Assembly: GCF_002873335.1 (NCBI RefSeq)
Contig: NZ_MCUW01000007.1
Location: 1-64,000, forward strand
Reading direction: 5' to 3'
DNA from: Vibrio sp. 10N.286.49.B1
Lineage (GTDB): Bacteria; Pseudomonadota; Gammaproteobacteria; Enterobacterales; Vibrionaceae
DNA: 64,000 bases
Made by a program: the position numbers and the translations under genes. The number at the start of each line of letters is the position of its first letter. Position 1 is the first letter of the stretch. Below, piece by piece: positions 45,612 to 54,826 of this stretch. The notes below the pieces were generated by a model that worked only from the letters and a program-made list of their open reading frames with translations, had not been told where the DNA came from and searched no databases.

Positions 45612-46508
45612 ATGGCTAATACGTTCTCATTAATCCTGGTCATTATTACGTTAGTGACAGGTGTAGTTTGGGTTTTGGATAAACTTGTACTGAGAAAGAA
45701 ACGACAGCAAAAATTGGCAGATATCCAATCACAAGCGACTCATATTGATGAAGAGGTTGCAAAAAAAGCAACCGCACCATCATGGTTGGTTGAGAATAGT
45801 GTCTCTATTTTTCCAGTTATCGCGTTCGTATTAGTATTACGTTCTTTTATTTATGAACCGTTTCAAATTCCATCTGGTTCGATGATGCCGACGCTATTGG
45901 TTGGTGATTTTATCTTGGTGGAAAAGTATGCATACGGGCTAAAAGATCCCGTGTGGCGCACTCAATTAGTTGAGGTAGGCAAACCTGAACGCGGTGATTC
46001 AATCGTATTCAAGTACCCACCACAGCCTAATATTGACTATATTAAACGCGTCGTTGGTTTACCTGGCGACATGGTGCGTTATAGCGCCAGTAAAGACATT
46101 TGTATTCAAACCAAAGGCACGTCAGAGTGCAAGCCAGTTAAACTATCCCATGTGGTAGATAGCCCGTTTGTGCAAAATGGCGTTCCATTGATTCAAATGG
46201 ATGAGAAACTGGGTGATGTTGAACACCAAGTATTAGTCAATCCATTACGTCGCGACCGTGTTGATCAATATCAACCCCGTAATGGCATAAATGAATGGGT
46301 CGTACCGGAAGGGCACTACTTTGTGATGGGCGATAACCGTGACAATAGTGCAGACAGCCGTTATTGGGGCTTTGTCCCAGAAGCCAACTTAGTTGGTAAA
46401 GCGGTTGCTATATGGATTAGTTTTGAATTTGAACGTAGTGCAGACAGCTTTTTGCCTGCATGGATCCCAACGGGTGTGAGATTCAATCGCATCGGTGGAA
46501 TTAACTGA
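45612..46508 (+). CDS. lepB: Signal peptidase I
   Basis: Inner membrane serine-lysine protease that removes Sec and Tat signal peptides. The 298-residue protein has two N-terminal membrane helices, the catalytic Ser in [20 protein letters not shown] and the catalytic Lys in [13 protein letters not shown]. Box E is [23 protein letters not shown] precedes the ATG. The rnc start follows after 10 bases. Confidence 0.97.
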   Translation: MANTFSLILVIITLVTGVVWVLDKLVLRKKRQQKLADIQSQATHIDEEVAKKATAPSWLVENSVSIFPVIAFVLVLRSFIYEPFQIPSGSMMPTLLVGDFILVEKYAYGLKDPVWRTQLVEVGKPERGDSIVFKYPPQPNIDYIKRVVGLPGDMVRYSASKDICIQTKGTSECKPVKLSHVVDSPFVQNGVPLIQMDEKLGDVEHQVLVNPLRRDRVDQYQPRNGINEWVVPEGHYFVMGDNRDNSADSRYWGFVPEANLVGKAVAIWISFEFERSADSFLPAWIPTGVRFNRIGGIN

Positions 46509-46518
46509 ACGAGAGAGC

Positions 46519-47196
46519 ATGAATTCTCCTATTGAACGATTAGAAAAAAAGCTCGACTATCAATTTAATGATAGCGAGCGTCTGGAATTGGCACTGACAC
46601 ACCGCAGTGCCAATGGAACTCATAATGAACGACTCGAGTTTTTGGGCGATTCAATTTTAAGTTTTGTCGTTGCAGACGATCTTTACCATCGCTTCCCTAA
46701 AATTAATGAAGGGGACATGAGCCGCATGCGTGCTACCTTAGTAAGAGGTCATACTCTTGCCGAGCTAGGACGTGAATTCGGTTTAGGAGATTACTTAAAA
46801 TTAGGTCCAGGCGAGCTAAAGAGTGGCGGTTTTAGACGCGATTCAATCCTTGCTGATGCCGTTGAGGCGATTATCGGCGCTATTTATCTGGACAGTGATG
46901 TCGAGAAAGTACGTGAGGTTGTTCTTGGTTGGTATAAAAGTCGCCTTGATGCTATCGAGCCCGGTATTTCTCAGAAAGACCCAAAAACGCGTCTACAAGA
47001 GTTTTTACAAGGGCGCAGAAAACCTCTGCCCGTCTATACTGTGACTAATATTAAAGGTGAAGCCCATAACCAAGAGTTTACGGTTTCATGTGAAGTGATG
47101 GGCTTGGATAAGCCTGTTGTTGGTCTGGGCACTAGCCGCCGCAAGGCAGAACAAGCGGCTGCCGAGATGGCATTAGAGAAAGTGACCAATGTCTGA
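46519..47196 (+). CDS. rnc: Ribonuclease III
   Basis: Double-strand RNA endonuclease for rRNA and mRNA processing. The 225-residue protein has the catalytic signature [14 protein letters not shown], the second acidic site [13 protein letters not shown], and a C-terminal double-strand RNA-binding domain ([20 protein letters not shown] and [18 protein letters not shown]). ATG 46519 with GAGAG before it fits the family start [12 protein letters not shown]. It overlaps era by 8 bases. Confidence 0.97.
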   Translation: MNSPIERLEKKLDYQFNDSERLELALTHRSANGTHNERLEFLGDSILSFVVADDLYHRFPKINEGDMSRMRATLVRGHTLAELGREFGLGDYLKLGPGELKSGGFRRDSILADAVEAIIGAIYLDSDVEKVREVVLGWYKSRLDAIEPGISQKDPKTRLQEFLQGRRKPLPVYTVTNIKGEAHNQEFTVSCEVMGLDKPVVGLGTSRRKAEQAAAEMALEKVTNV

Positions 47197-48163
47197 TAAA
47201 GAATTTGATATCGATGCGTACTTCTCCTCTCCAGCAGAAGAAGCGACGACACCCGAGAACCAACATTGTGGATTTATTGCCATTGTTGGCCGACCAAACG
47301 TAGGTAAATCAACATTACTGAACCATATTCTGGGTCAGAAAATTTCGATTACCTCTCGTAAGCCTCAGACCACTCGTCACCGCATTATGGGTGTAGAGAC
47401 GGAAGGGGATTACCAAGCTATCTACGTTGATACTCCAGGGCTTCATATTGAAGAGAAGCGTGCAATTAACCGCTTGATGAACCGCGCGGCGAACAGTTCT
47501 CTGAGTGATGTGAACCTAGTTTTGTTCTTGGTTGACGGTACGCAGTGGACTGCTGACGATGAAATGGTACTGAATAAGCTGAAGAAGTCAGACTTCCCAG
47601 TTGTACTATGCATCAATAAGGTCGACAACGTTAAAGATCGCAATGATGTGATGATGCACATGCAAGCCCTGTCTGAAAAGATGGAGTTTGTTGATGTCGT
47701 GCCTATTTCGGCCAAGCAAGGTAAGAACACCGATGTGATTCGTAAACACGTTCGCGCTTACCTACCTAAAGCGGTGCACCACTTCCCTGAAGAGTATGTA
47801 ACCGATCGCTCTCAGCGCTTTATGGCGTCTGAAATCGTACGTGAAAAGTTAATGCGTTTCACTGGTGAAGAGCTTCCATACTCTGTGACCGTTGAAGTAG
47901 AACGATTTGACTACAACCCAGAAACGGATGGTTTCCATATCAATGCTTTGATTCTTGTTGAGCGTACTGGTCAGAAGAAAATGGTGATTGGTAAGGGTGG
48001 CGATAAGATCAAAACGATCGGTCGTGAAGCTCGCCTTGATATGGAAGAGTTGTTTGGCCGTAAAGTGTACTTAGAAACTTGGGTCAAAGTGAAGTCCGGT
48101 TGGGCTGATGATGAGCGTGCATTGCGTTCACTCGGTTACATCGACGATTTAGAAAATAAATAA
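47189..48163 (+). CDS. era: GTPase Era
   Basis: Essential GTPase that binds 16S rRNA during 30S assembly. The 324-residue protein has [20 protein letters not shown] (G1), DTPGLH (G3), INKVDNV (G4) and a C-terminal KH domain with [18 protein letters not shown]. An N-terminal extension of about 25 residues ([20 protein letters not shown]) before the GTPase domain is longer than in E. coli Era (301 residues). The gene overlaps rnc, indicating coupled translation. Confidence 0.97.
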   Translation: MSDKEFDIDAYFSSPAEEATTPENQHCGFIAIVGRPNVGKSTLLNHILGQKISITSRKPQTTRHRIMGVETEGDYQAIYVDTPGLHIEEKRAINRLMNRAANSSLSDVNLVLFLVDGTQWTADDEMVLNKLKKSDFPVVLCINKVDNVKDRNDVMMHMQALSEKMEFVDVVPISAKQGKNTDVIRKHVRAYLPKAVHHFPEEYVTDRSQRFMASEIVREKLMRFTGEELPYSVTVEVERFDYNPETDGFHINALILVERTGQKKMVIGKGGDKIKTIGREARLDMEELFGRKVYLETWVKVKSGWADDERALRSLGYIDDLENK

Positions 48164-48201
48164 ACGCGCCACTTTCGGCCGCTTTGATAAGATGTGATGG
48201 T

Positions 48202-48906
48202 ATGGAAGGGTTACAACGCTGTTTCGTTTTACATCGCAGACCATACAGTGAATCAAGTCTGATTCTTGATGTCTTCAGTGAAGAATATGGTCGCGTGTCA
48301 TTGCTGTCGAAAGGTGCTCGTAGCAAGCGCTCCAATCTCAAAGGAGCGCTTCAGCCATTTACCCCACTACTGCTTAAATGGTCTGGCTCAGGATCACTTA
48401 AAACCCTACGACAAGCTGAACCAATCAGCTTAGGCCTACCGCTGACGGGAATTAGCCTCTACTCTGCGATGTACGTTAACGAGTTAATTGCTCGAGTGCT
48501 GGCCAATGAAATCCCTATTCCTGCTTTATTTCATGATTATCTTCAAGCTTTAACAGAGCTGGCTCAATATGAAAACCCAGAGCCTGCATTGCGACGTTTT
48601 GAACTCGCATTGTTATCAGCAATGGGCTACGGCGTTGATTTTTTACACTGCGCCGGAACGGGCGAAGCCATTGATCCAACAATGACTTACCGTTACCGAG
48701 AGCAAAAAGGCTTCATCGCGAGTGTCCGCAGAGATAATCTAACATTTCTGGGCGAAGAGTTGATTGCGATAAGCGAACGACGTTTTGGGAATAAATCGCA
48801 ATTACAAGCGGCAAAACGCTTTACACGTATAGCACTAAAGCCGTATCTTGGCTCAAAACCATTAAAAAGCAGAGAGTTGTTTCGTATCAAGGTGAAACAC
48901 TCCTAA
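48202..48906 (+). CDS. recO: DNA repair protein RecO
   Basis: Mediator that helps load RecA on SSB-coated gaps in the RecFOR pathway. The 234-residue protein has an N-terminal OB-fold ([45 protein letters not shown]) and a C-terminal helical domain ([34 protein letters not shown]). ATG 48202 gives the E. coli-like start MEG.QR.FVLH; 48184 adds six residues without support. Cysteines for the zinc finger of some RecO proteins are largely absent, as in E. coli. Confidence 0.95.
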   Translation: MEGLQRCFVLHRRPYSESSLILDVFSEEYGRVSLLSKGARSKRSNLKGALQPFTPLLLKWSGSGSLKTLRQAEPISLGLPLTGISLYSAMYVNELIARVLANEIPIPALFHDYLQALTELAQYENPEPALRRFELALLSAMGYGVDFLHCAGTGEAIDPTMTYRYREQKGFIASVRRDNLTFLGEELIAISERRFGNKSQLQAAKRFTRIALKPYLGSKPLKSRELFRIKVKHS

Positions 48907-48923
48907 GCATGGAGTATTAATAC

Positions 48924-49658
48924 ATGAGTTCTATCCTTCTTGGCATCAACATCGACCACATCGCGACCCTTCGCAATGCCCGTGGCACCAAATACCCAGA
49001 CCCTGTGCACGCTGCTGAAATTGCAGAACGTGCGGGCGCCGATGGTATCACTGTTCATTTACGAGAAGACCGTCGCCACATACTTGACCGTGATGTCCGT
49101 ATTCTTAGTGAGACTTTACAAACACGTATGAACCTTGAAATGGCCGTCACCGATGAAATGGTAGATATTGCGCTAAAAACCAAACCTGAGTTCGTTTGTC
49201 TTGTTCCTGAAAAGCGTGAAGAGCTAACAACGGAAGGTGGCCTGGATGTAAAAGGTCAGTTGGATAAAATTAAAGCAGCAACGGAAAAACTCACCGCTGC
49301 TGGCATTAAAGTCTCGCTGTTCATTGATGCCGATCGTGAACAAATTGATGCTTCAAAAGCCGCTGGCGCGCCGTTTATTGAACTTCATACCGGCCATTAT
49401 GCCGATGCAGAAACCGAAGAAGATCAATTAGATGAGTTAAAGAAAATAGCGGCGGGTGCGAGTTATGCGGCTGACTTAGGTATTACCGTTAACGCTGGAC
49501 ATGGCTTGACGTACCACAATGTCGCCCCTATTGCTGCCCTACCTGAGATCTACGAGCTGAACATTGGGCACTCAATCATTGGTCGTGCTGTTTTTGACGG
49601 TCTTCATAAAGCGGTCGCTGATATGAAAGCCATCATGGAAGCGGCTCGACGCGGATAA
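48924..49658 (+). CDS. pdxJ: Pyridoxine 5'-phosphate synthase
   Basis: Condenses 1-deoxyxylulose 5-phosphate with 3-amino-2-oxopropyl phosphate to form pyridoxine 5'-phosphate, in the same route that Epd enters. The 244-residue TIM barrel shows [45 protein letters not shown] and [17 protein letters not shown] catalytic stretches. It lies 17 bases after recO, the order of E. coli (recO-pdxJ-acpS). Confidence 0.97.
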   Translation: MSSILLGINIDHIATLRNARGTKYPDPVHAAEIAERAGADGITVHLREDRRHILDRDVRILSETLQTRMNLEMAVTDEMVDIALKTKPEFVCLVPEKREELTTEGGLDVKGQLDKIKAATEKLTAAGIKVSLFIDADREQIDASKAAGAPFIELHTGHYADAETEEDQLDELKKIAAGASYAADLGITVNAGHGLTYHNVAPIAALPEIYELNIGHSIIGRAVFDGLHKAVADMKAIMEAARRG

Positions 49659-49710
49659 GAGTCACTATGAATAAGGCTGTGTCGCTAACGGTATGTCAGT
49701 GTCATGGCCG

Positions 49711-49773
49711 TTTAGTATTTAGCTGTATAGTGTCTACAGCCGTATAGTATCTAGCGGTCTAGTATGACTGCGG
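49711..49773. repeat. Degenerate short tandem repeats between pdxJ and acpS
   Basis: Four units of about 15-17 bases share a core TNTAGTNT: starting at 49711 (TTTAGTATTTAGCTG), 49726 (TATAGTGTCTACAGC), 49743 (TATAGTATCTAGCGG) and 49758 (TCTAGTATGACTGCGG). Origin and role unknown. Confidence 0.5.
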
Positions 49774-49825
49774 TTAGCGGATACAACGGTGACTGGGAAT
49801 AGTACGAAAAGGGTCGAGATTAATC

Positions 49826-50206
49826 ATGGCAATTTTGGGTCTTGGGACAGATATCGCAGAGATTGAACGAATAGAAAAAGCGCTCAATCGCTCAGGTGAT
49901 GCCTTTGCAAAGCGCATTCTGACGACAAGTGAATGGGAGACTTTTCATTCGCTTAAACAGAAGGGACGCTTTCTTGCCAAACGTTTTGCGGCCAAAGAAG
50001 CCGCATCAAAAGCACTTGGAACTGGTATTGCCCATGGCGTCAGCTTTCAAGATTTTACGATCGCCAATGATGAACACGGTAAACCGACGCTGACCTTGAC
50101 AAAAAAGGCGGCAGAGATTGCGGCCTCGTTAGGGGCCACTTCGGTTCACCTTACTATTTCAGATGAACGGCACTATGCCGTAGCCACTGTGATTATTGAG
50201 CGCTAA
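49826..50206 (+). CDS. acpS: Holo-[acyl-carrier-protein] synthase
   Basis: Transfers 4'-phosphopantetheine from CoA to the acyl carrier protein. The 126-residue product has the Mg-binding [16 protein letters not shown] and [21 protein letters not shown] motifs. A 167-base gap with short repeats separates it from pdxJ, so read-through or its own promoter is possible. It is convergent with barA. Confidence 0.96.
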   Translation: MAILGLGTDIAEIERIEKALNRSGDAFAKRILTTSEWETFHSLKQKGRFLAKRFAAKEAASKALGTGIAHGVSFQDFTIANDEHGKPTLTLTKKAAEIAASLGATSVHLTISDERHYAVATVIIER

Positions 50207-50307
50207 CCCTTTGGGTTGTTATGAGGCTTTATCGACTGTAGTGGACCTTGCAATATTGCTTATAGAATGACAAAACGATAGCGAGCAAGGCACAACGATA
50301 TCGCGAG

Positions 50308-50350
50308 AAAAAGACCGAGGCGTATTGAATATACACCTCGGTCTTTTTTA
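50308..50350. terminator. Bidirectional terminator between acpS and barA
   Basis: AAAAAGACCGAGG (50308-50320) pairs with CCTCGGTCTTTTT (50336-50348); an inner GTAT/ATAC stem extends the hairpin after one mismatch. Confidence 0.9.
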
Positions 50351-50406
50351 TTTTTGCCTTCTTCAACAAGAAAGGCAGCGATCACCTTTGTTCAGCAACA
50401 TTGCGA

Positions 50407-53223
50407 TTAAGTACGATTAAGATACAACTCAGAGGCCTTAATGACTTTTTCCGTCTCATCTTGTAATTCAAACAGCTCAGGCTCAACCGACGCTAAGCTC
50501 TCGCCAGAGCGCAACGCTTTTTCAATTGTCGCACAGATAGATTTCAGTCTAGGGACACCGCTATAAGAACAACTGCCATGCAGCTTATGGATTAAATGAA
50601 TGGTCTCTTCTCTGTCTGAGAACCCTTCATCAAGAATGTTTTCAGCGAGGACTTGGACTTCAGGGATGAAATCAATCAGCATCTGAAGCATATCAACGGC
50701 TAAGTCTTCTTTATTAGCGGCTTGCTTTAGCGCCTCTGGCCAATCGATAACCGCTTTGGAGGATAAGGCTGCTTGCATTGAAGGCGAGCGTTTTGCGGAG
50801 AGATCAGCCAAAGAATTATCGGTTGGTTCTGGGCTGACAAAGTCGAGAGTGGCGTCATGCTCTATCGTATGGGGAGGAATCCATTTATTGAGTATTTGCT
50901 GTAGCGCCATCTCGTCTATCGGTTTAGTGAGATAGTCATCCATACCTTCAGATATGAGCCTATCTCGTTCTCCTGACATGGCATGAGCGGTGACAGCAAC
51001 GACAGGAGTGCCACTGTTTAGACTGGTCTCTTTTATCAGCTTACACGCTGTTACCCCATCCATATGAGGCATTTGTATATCCATTAAGACGATATCAAAG
51101 TGTTGAGATTGAGCTTTCTCTACCGATAGCTGACCGTTAGAACAGGCGACGACGGTCTCTACGCGCTCAGACAATAAGGCGGTGATCAGCTTTAAGTTGG
51201 CAGGGTTGTCATCGACAGCCATGACATTAAGTGCCCGTTTTTCTGTTGATTCGTAAGGGGCCATTAATACCTGGTTGGCGGGTTGCTTATCGACGAGCGC
51301 TTGCATCAGACGTTTACGGGCAAGTGGCTTAGTTAAACATTGAACCTCATGGGTTTGCATCAGATAGTCAGAGAGCGCAAGCTGCGTGCTCGCAGTACCG
51401 ATGATGATGTTAGATGTCGAGGTTTGACAATGTGAAATCCAGTTTTCAATCGTCGTCAGCGGGATCTCTTCATTGGTCGGTAAACATAAAATAATGTAGT
51501 CAAAGGCTTCCAAACGCTCAGGTAATGTAGAGCGGTAGGTGACCATCACGCCATGGTTAGTTAAGGTTTGTTGCAATACCGAAGCAGCTTGCATATTGGG
51601 TTCCACCAACAACAGTTGTTTGTTGTGGAGGACCATTGGATCGACAGGGTCGAGCATTGGTATTTCAGTGGAATGCAATCGGATCGTAAACCAGAACGTT
51701 GAGCCTTGATGGAGGCGGCTGGTAAGGCTGATCTCGCCCCCCATTTGACCCACAAGTTTCTGGGTAATGACGAGCCCTAATCCTGTACCGCCATAGCGTC
51801 TAGAGATACTCGCATCTGCCTGACTAAAGGCTTGGAACAATTGGGCTTGTTGCCTCTCTGAAATGCCAATACCGGTATCCCTAACCATGAATTGCAATTC
51901 AACACGGTCTTCTTTTTGAGATTTTAGCTCGACGCTGATGTCGATATTTCCGCGTTCCGTGAACTTAATTGAGTTACCAACCAAGTTCGTGAGGATTTGC
52001 TGGATGCGCATCGGGTCACCCACGAGGCCATTGGGCACTTTAGCATCGACTTTAAGCGTCAGTTCTAAGCCTTTCTCGTGTGCGCTGGTGGCTTGGAGTG
52101 CGACGACTTCTTCTAAGCTATCTTGGAATTCAAACGGAATGTTTTCTAGGGCTAACTTACCCGCTTCAAGTTTAGAGAAATCCAGTATGTCATTAATGAT
52201 GTTTAATAGGTTATTAGCCGATTTTTCAATGGTTTGTAGGTAATCCGTCTGGCTGTTTGATAATTGAGTTTTGAGCATTTGCCTAGTGAAACCGATGACG
52301 CCATTGAGTGGAGTTCTTAACTCATGGGACATATTGGCTAGGAACTCAGACTTCACTCGTGCCGCTTCTTGGGCGCGTTTTTTCGCGATGTCGAGTTCAA
52401 CGTTTTGAATTTCCAATTGCTCTAACGTTTCACGTAAATCAGAGGTGGCTTGGTCAATGCTGTGTTGCATTTCTACATGGTATTCCGATAACGAAACCGC
52501 CATCGCATTGATACCATTTTTTAGTGAGTCGAGTTCGCCATGCATCTTGCCTTCAATCCGGACATCGAGGTGTCCACGGCGAATACGGTCAACCATGTTC
52601 TTCATGTGTGAGATGGGTCGAGTGACGTCGTGCATCAATCGATAAGCAAAAATCCCCGATAATACCAGCCCAAGCAGCAAGACTAAGATGGCAGAAAATA
52701 CTTCTTGATATTGCTGCAGTCGTAGCGAAGACAGATCGAGTTCTATGGCGATATAACCCAAGGTCTGACTGGTTGATGTCAGTTCTCTAGAATCTGAGAG
52801 TAACTGGCTTTCCGAGAGAATCGGCGCGCGTAAAATGAGTGTATTCTCATGAAATTCAGAGGAGCTTAAATAGGGGATTGGCTTGTCTTTGGGGAACATC
52901 AATGAATTAAAATTAGGGTGAAAGTTGGATGTCACAAACAGTTCGTGCTTCGCATCAAAGACGGCAATACTGCGCACAAATTTAGAGTTTTTCCGATGGG
53001 CATAACTGATGAGTCGACGAACAGACTCTCGGTTTTGCCCGATAACACCCTGTTCACTGGCAATGGCTAAAGGCTCAATAATACTCGCCCCAGCATTGAG
53101 TACTTGAGACTCAAGATCGTGGTAGCGGTTATATGAGAAAAAAGCACTCAAAAGCAGCCCAATAATGAGCGTTGGTGCTAGGGTTAGCGTAATAACGCGA
53201 GCGCGAAGGCCGTATCTTGTCAT
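50407..53223 (-). CDS. barA: Hybrid sensor histidine kinase BarA (VarS)
   Basis: Tripartite sensor that phosphorylates UvrY/VarA and thus drives Csr small RNAs. The 938-residue protein has membrane helices near residues 11-31 and 176-196 around a periplasmic sensor, a HAMP domain (about 195-250), a HisKA domain with His300 in LANMSHELRTPLNG, an ATPase domain (NLVGNSIKFTE, DTGIGI, GGTGLGLVI), a degenerate receiver (about 535-640) where the phosphoacceptor Asp is replaced (DYIILCLPTN), a true receiver with Asp715 (VLMDIQMPH), and a C-terminal Hpt domain with His882 (HKLHGSCSYSG). It diverges from rlmD, as in E. coli. Confidence 0.95.
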   Translation of the reverse strand: MTRYGLRARVITLTLAPTLIIGLLLSAFFSYNRYHDLESQVLNAGASIIEPLAIASEQGVIGQNRESVRRLISYAHRKNSKFVRSIAVFDAKHELFVTSNFHPNFNSLMFPKDKPIPYLSSSEFHENTLILRAPILSESQLLSDSRELTSTSQTLGYIAIELDLSSLRLQQYQEVFSAILVLLLGLVLSGIFAYRLMHDVTRPISHMKNMVDRIRRGHLDVRIEGKMHGELDSLKNGINAMAVSLSEYHVEMQHSIDQATSDLRETLEQLEIQNVELDIAKKRAQEAARVKSEFLANMSHELRTPLNGVIGFTRQMLKTQLSNSQTDYLQTIEKSANNLLNIINDILDFSKLEAGKLALENIPFEFQDSLEEVVALQATSAHEKGLELTLKVDAKVPNGLVGDPMRIQQILTNLVGNSIKFTERGNIDISVELKSQKEDRVELQFMVRDTGIGISERQQAQLFQAFSQADASISRRYGGTGLGLVITQKLVGQMGGEISLTSRLHQGSTFWFTIRLHSTEIPMLDPVDPMVLHNKQLLLVEPNMQAASVLQQTLTNHGVMVTYRSTLPERLEAFDYIILCLPTNEEIPLTTIENWISHCQTSTSNIIIGTASTQLALSDYLMQTHEVQCLTKPLARKRLMQALVDKQPANQVLMAPYESTEKRALNVMAVDDNPANLKLITALLSERVETVVACSNGQLSVEKAQSQHFDIVLMDIQMPHMDGVTACKLIKETSLNSGTPVVAVTAHAMSGERDRLISEGMDDYLTKPIDEMALQQILNKWIPPHTIEHDATLDFVSPEPTDNSLADLSAKRSPSMQAALSSKAVIDWPEALKQAANKEDLAVDMLQMLIDFIPEVQVLAENILDEGFSDREETIHLIHKLHGSCSYSGVPRLKSICATIEKALRSGESLASVEPELFELQDETEKVIKASELYLNRT

Positions 53224-53385
53224 TTTAATTCGAAGTCATAATTTGCCGGGAGTGATTACATCTACTGAGTGGATATGGGACAATAGCCAGTAATGCATCC
53301 CTTAGGATGTCGTAAGCTTAATCAAAGCGGCGCTGTTCGACAATCATTCAACCTAAGAATAGTGAAACTCTAACAATTTTTTGTA

Positions 53386-53404
53386 GTGCAGGGCATTTCT
53401 GCAC
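53386..53404 (+). other. Hairpin just upstream of rlmD
   Basis: GTGCAG-N7-CTGCAC is a perfect 6-bp stem ending 22 bases before the rlmD start. It could affect translation initiation; no known element is recognised. Confidence 0.3.
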
Positions 53405-53426
53405 GGGTAAACACTGGAAAATAGCC

Positions 53427-54752
53427 ATGGCACGTATTTTTAAACCGACAAAGCAAACCTCCTTCTCGAAAAAGCACCAAGAAATGGTGGTTGCACGTTT
53501 AGATCATCATGGCGCAGGTATCGCTTACCAAAATAAGAAACCTGTATTTATCGATGGGGCGCTTCCTGATGAAACGGTTTTGGTTCAATTGACTGAAACC
53601 AAAAGTAAGTTCTCGAAAGCAAAGCTGATTAAAGTTATCACGCCAAGTGAGAAGCGTATTGAGCCATTGTGTCGCCACTATCATGAATGTGGTGGGTGCT
53701 CTCAGCAGCACCTTGAGCTGGCTGAACAGCGCCATCACAAAGAGCAAGCGCTGTCGCAATTGATGTCTAAATTGGCAGGCCAACAAGTATCATTGTCCGA
53801 TTCGCTTGTTGGTGCGGGGGTGGGTTATCGTCGACGAGCACGCTTAAGCCTTTATGTCGATAAGGCAACGCGTAAACTGCAAATGGGTTTTCGTCGTAAA
53901 CAAAGTAAGTTGTTGGTGGATATTGAAAACTGCCCCGTGCTGGACGATAAGCTCAATGCACTGCTTCCTGAATTTAGACAGCTGTTAACAACATTTCAGC
54001 ACCCACATACACTTGGGCACCTCGAGTTAGTGAAGGCAGATAACACCGCGGTTGTAGTCTTACGACACATGAAACCGTTGGCTGAGCAAGACCAACGTCG
54101 CTTGGTCACGTTAGCGCAAGAACATGCGTTAACCTTGTATCTGATGCCAGAAAGTGGGGTGTTGCAGCATATTTGTGGCGATGTGGCTCAGTATTGTGAA
54201 ACAGGGGTAACCCTGCCGTTTTTGCCGGTGCACTTTATTCAAGTGAACCAAGAAGTGAATGCCAAAATGGTGCATCAAGCTTTGGATTGGTTAGCGCCTA
54301 GCGCACACGAGCGTGTGTTGGACTTATTTTGTGGTCTTGGCAACTTTACACTGCCATTGGCCCAAAAAGCGAAGCATGTGGTTGGGGTCGAAGGTATCCA
54401 AGATATGGTGGATTGGGCAACCAATAACGCGCAATTAAATGCCTTAAATAACGTCGATTTTTATCAAGCGAATCTAGAAGAAAGTCTTTCTGGCACAGAA
54501 TGGGCGGCTCAAAAATTCGACGCAATTTTATTAGACCCAGCACGAGCTGGGGCAGCTGGCGTGATAGATCAAGTTTCTGAACTTGGAGCGACGCGAGTTC
54601 TTTATGTTTCTTGCAATCCTGCTACCCTTGCCAGAGATAGTCAGAGCCTTATTGCACAAGGTTATACGCTGACCAAACTTGGTATGATGGACATGTTTCC
54701 ACAAACCAGCCATTTAGAGTCAATGGCGTTGTTTGAGAAAGAACAAAGATAG
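53427..54752 (+). CDS. rlmD: 23S rRNA m5U1939 methyltransferase
   Basis: SAM-dependent, Fe-S containing methyltransferase of the RumA group. The 441-residue protein has an N-terminal TRAM domain ([17 protein letters not shown]), iron-sulfur ligands Cys82, Cys88, Cys91 ([11 protein letters not shown]) and the Cys of ENCPVLD, the SAM motif [16 protein letters not shown], and the catalytic Cys in [13 protein letters not shown]. It precedes relA, as in E. coli (rumA-relA-mazG). Confidence 0.96.
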   Translation: MARIFKPTKQTSFSKKHQEMVVARLDHHGAGIAYQNKKPVFIDGALPDETVLVQLTETKSKFSKAKLIKVITPSEKRIEPLCRHYHECGGCSQQHLELAEQRHHKEQALSQLMSKLAGQQVSLSDSLVGAGVGYRRRARLSLYVDKATRKLQMGFRRKQSKLLVDIENCPVLDDKLNALLPEFRQLLTTFQHPHTLGHLELVKADNTAVVVLRHMKPLAEQDQRRLVTLAQEHALTLYLMPESGVLQHICGDVAQYCETGVTLPFLPVHFIQVNQEVNAKMVHQALDWLAPSAHERVLDLFCGLGNFTLPLAQKAKHVVGVEGIQDMVDWATNNAQLNALNNVDFYQANLEESLSGTEWAAQKFDAILLDPARAGAAGVIDQVSELGATRVLYVSCNPATLARDSQSLIAQGYTLTKLGMMDMFPQTSHLESMALFEKEQR

Positions 54753-54826
54753 AATGCTCTCTTAACAGAGATCATGGGCTAACCGGGATAGGTTAGTGGA
54801 TTAATAATACTAGGAAGAACAAAGTA

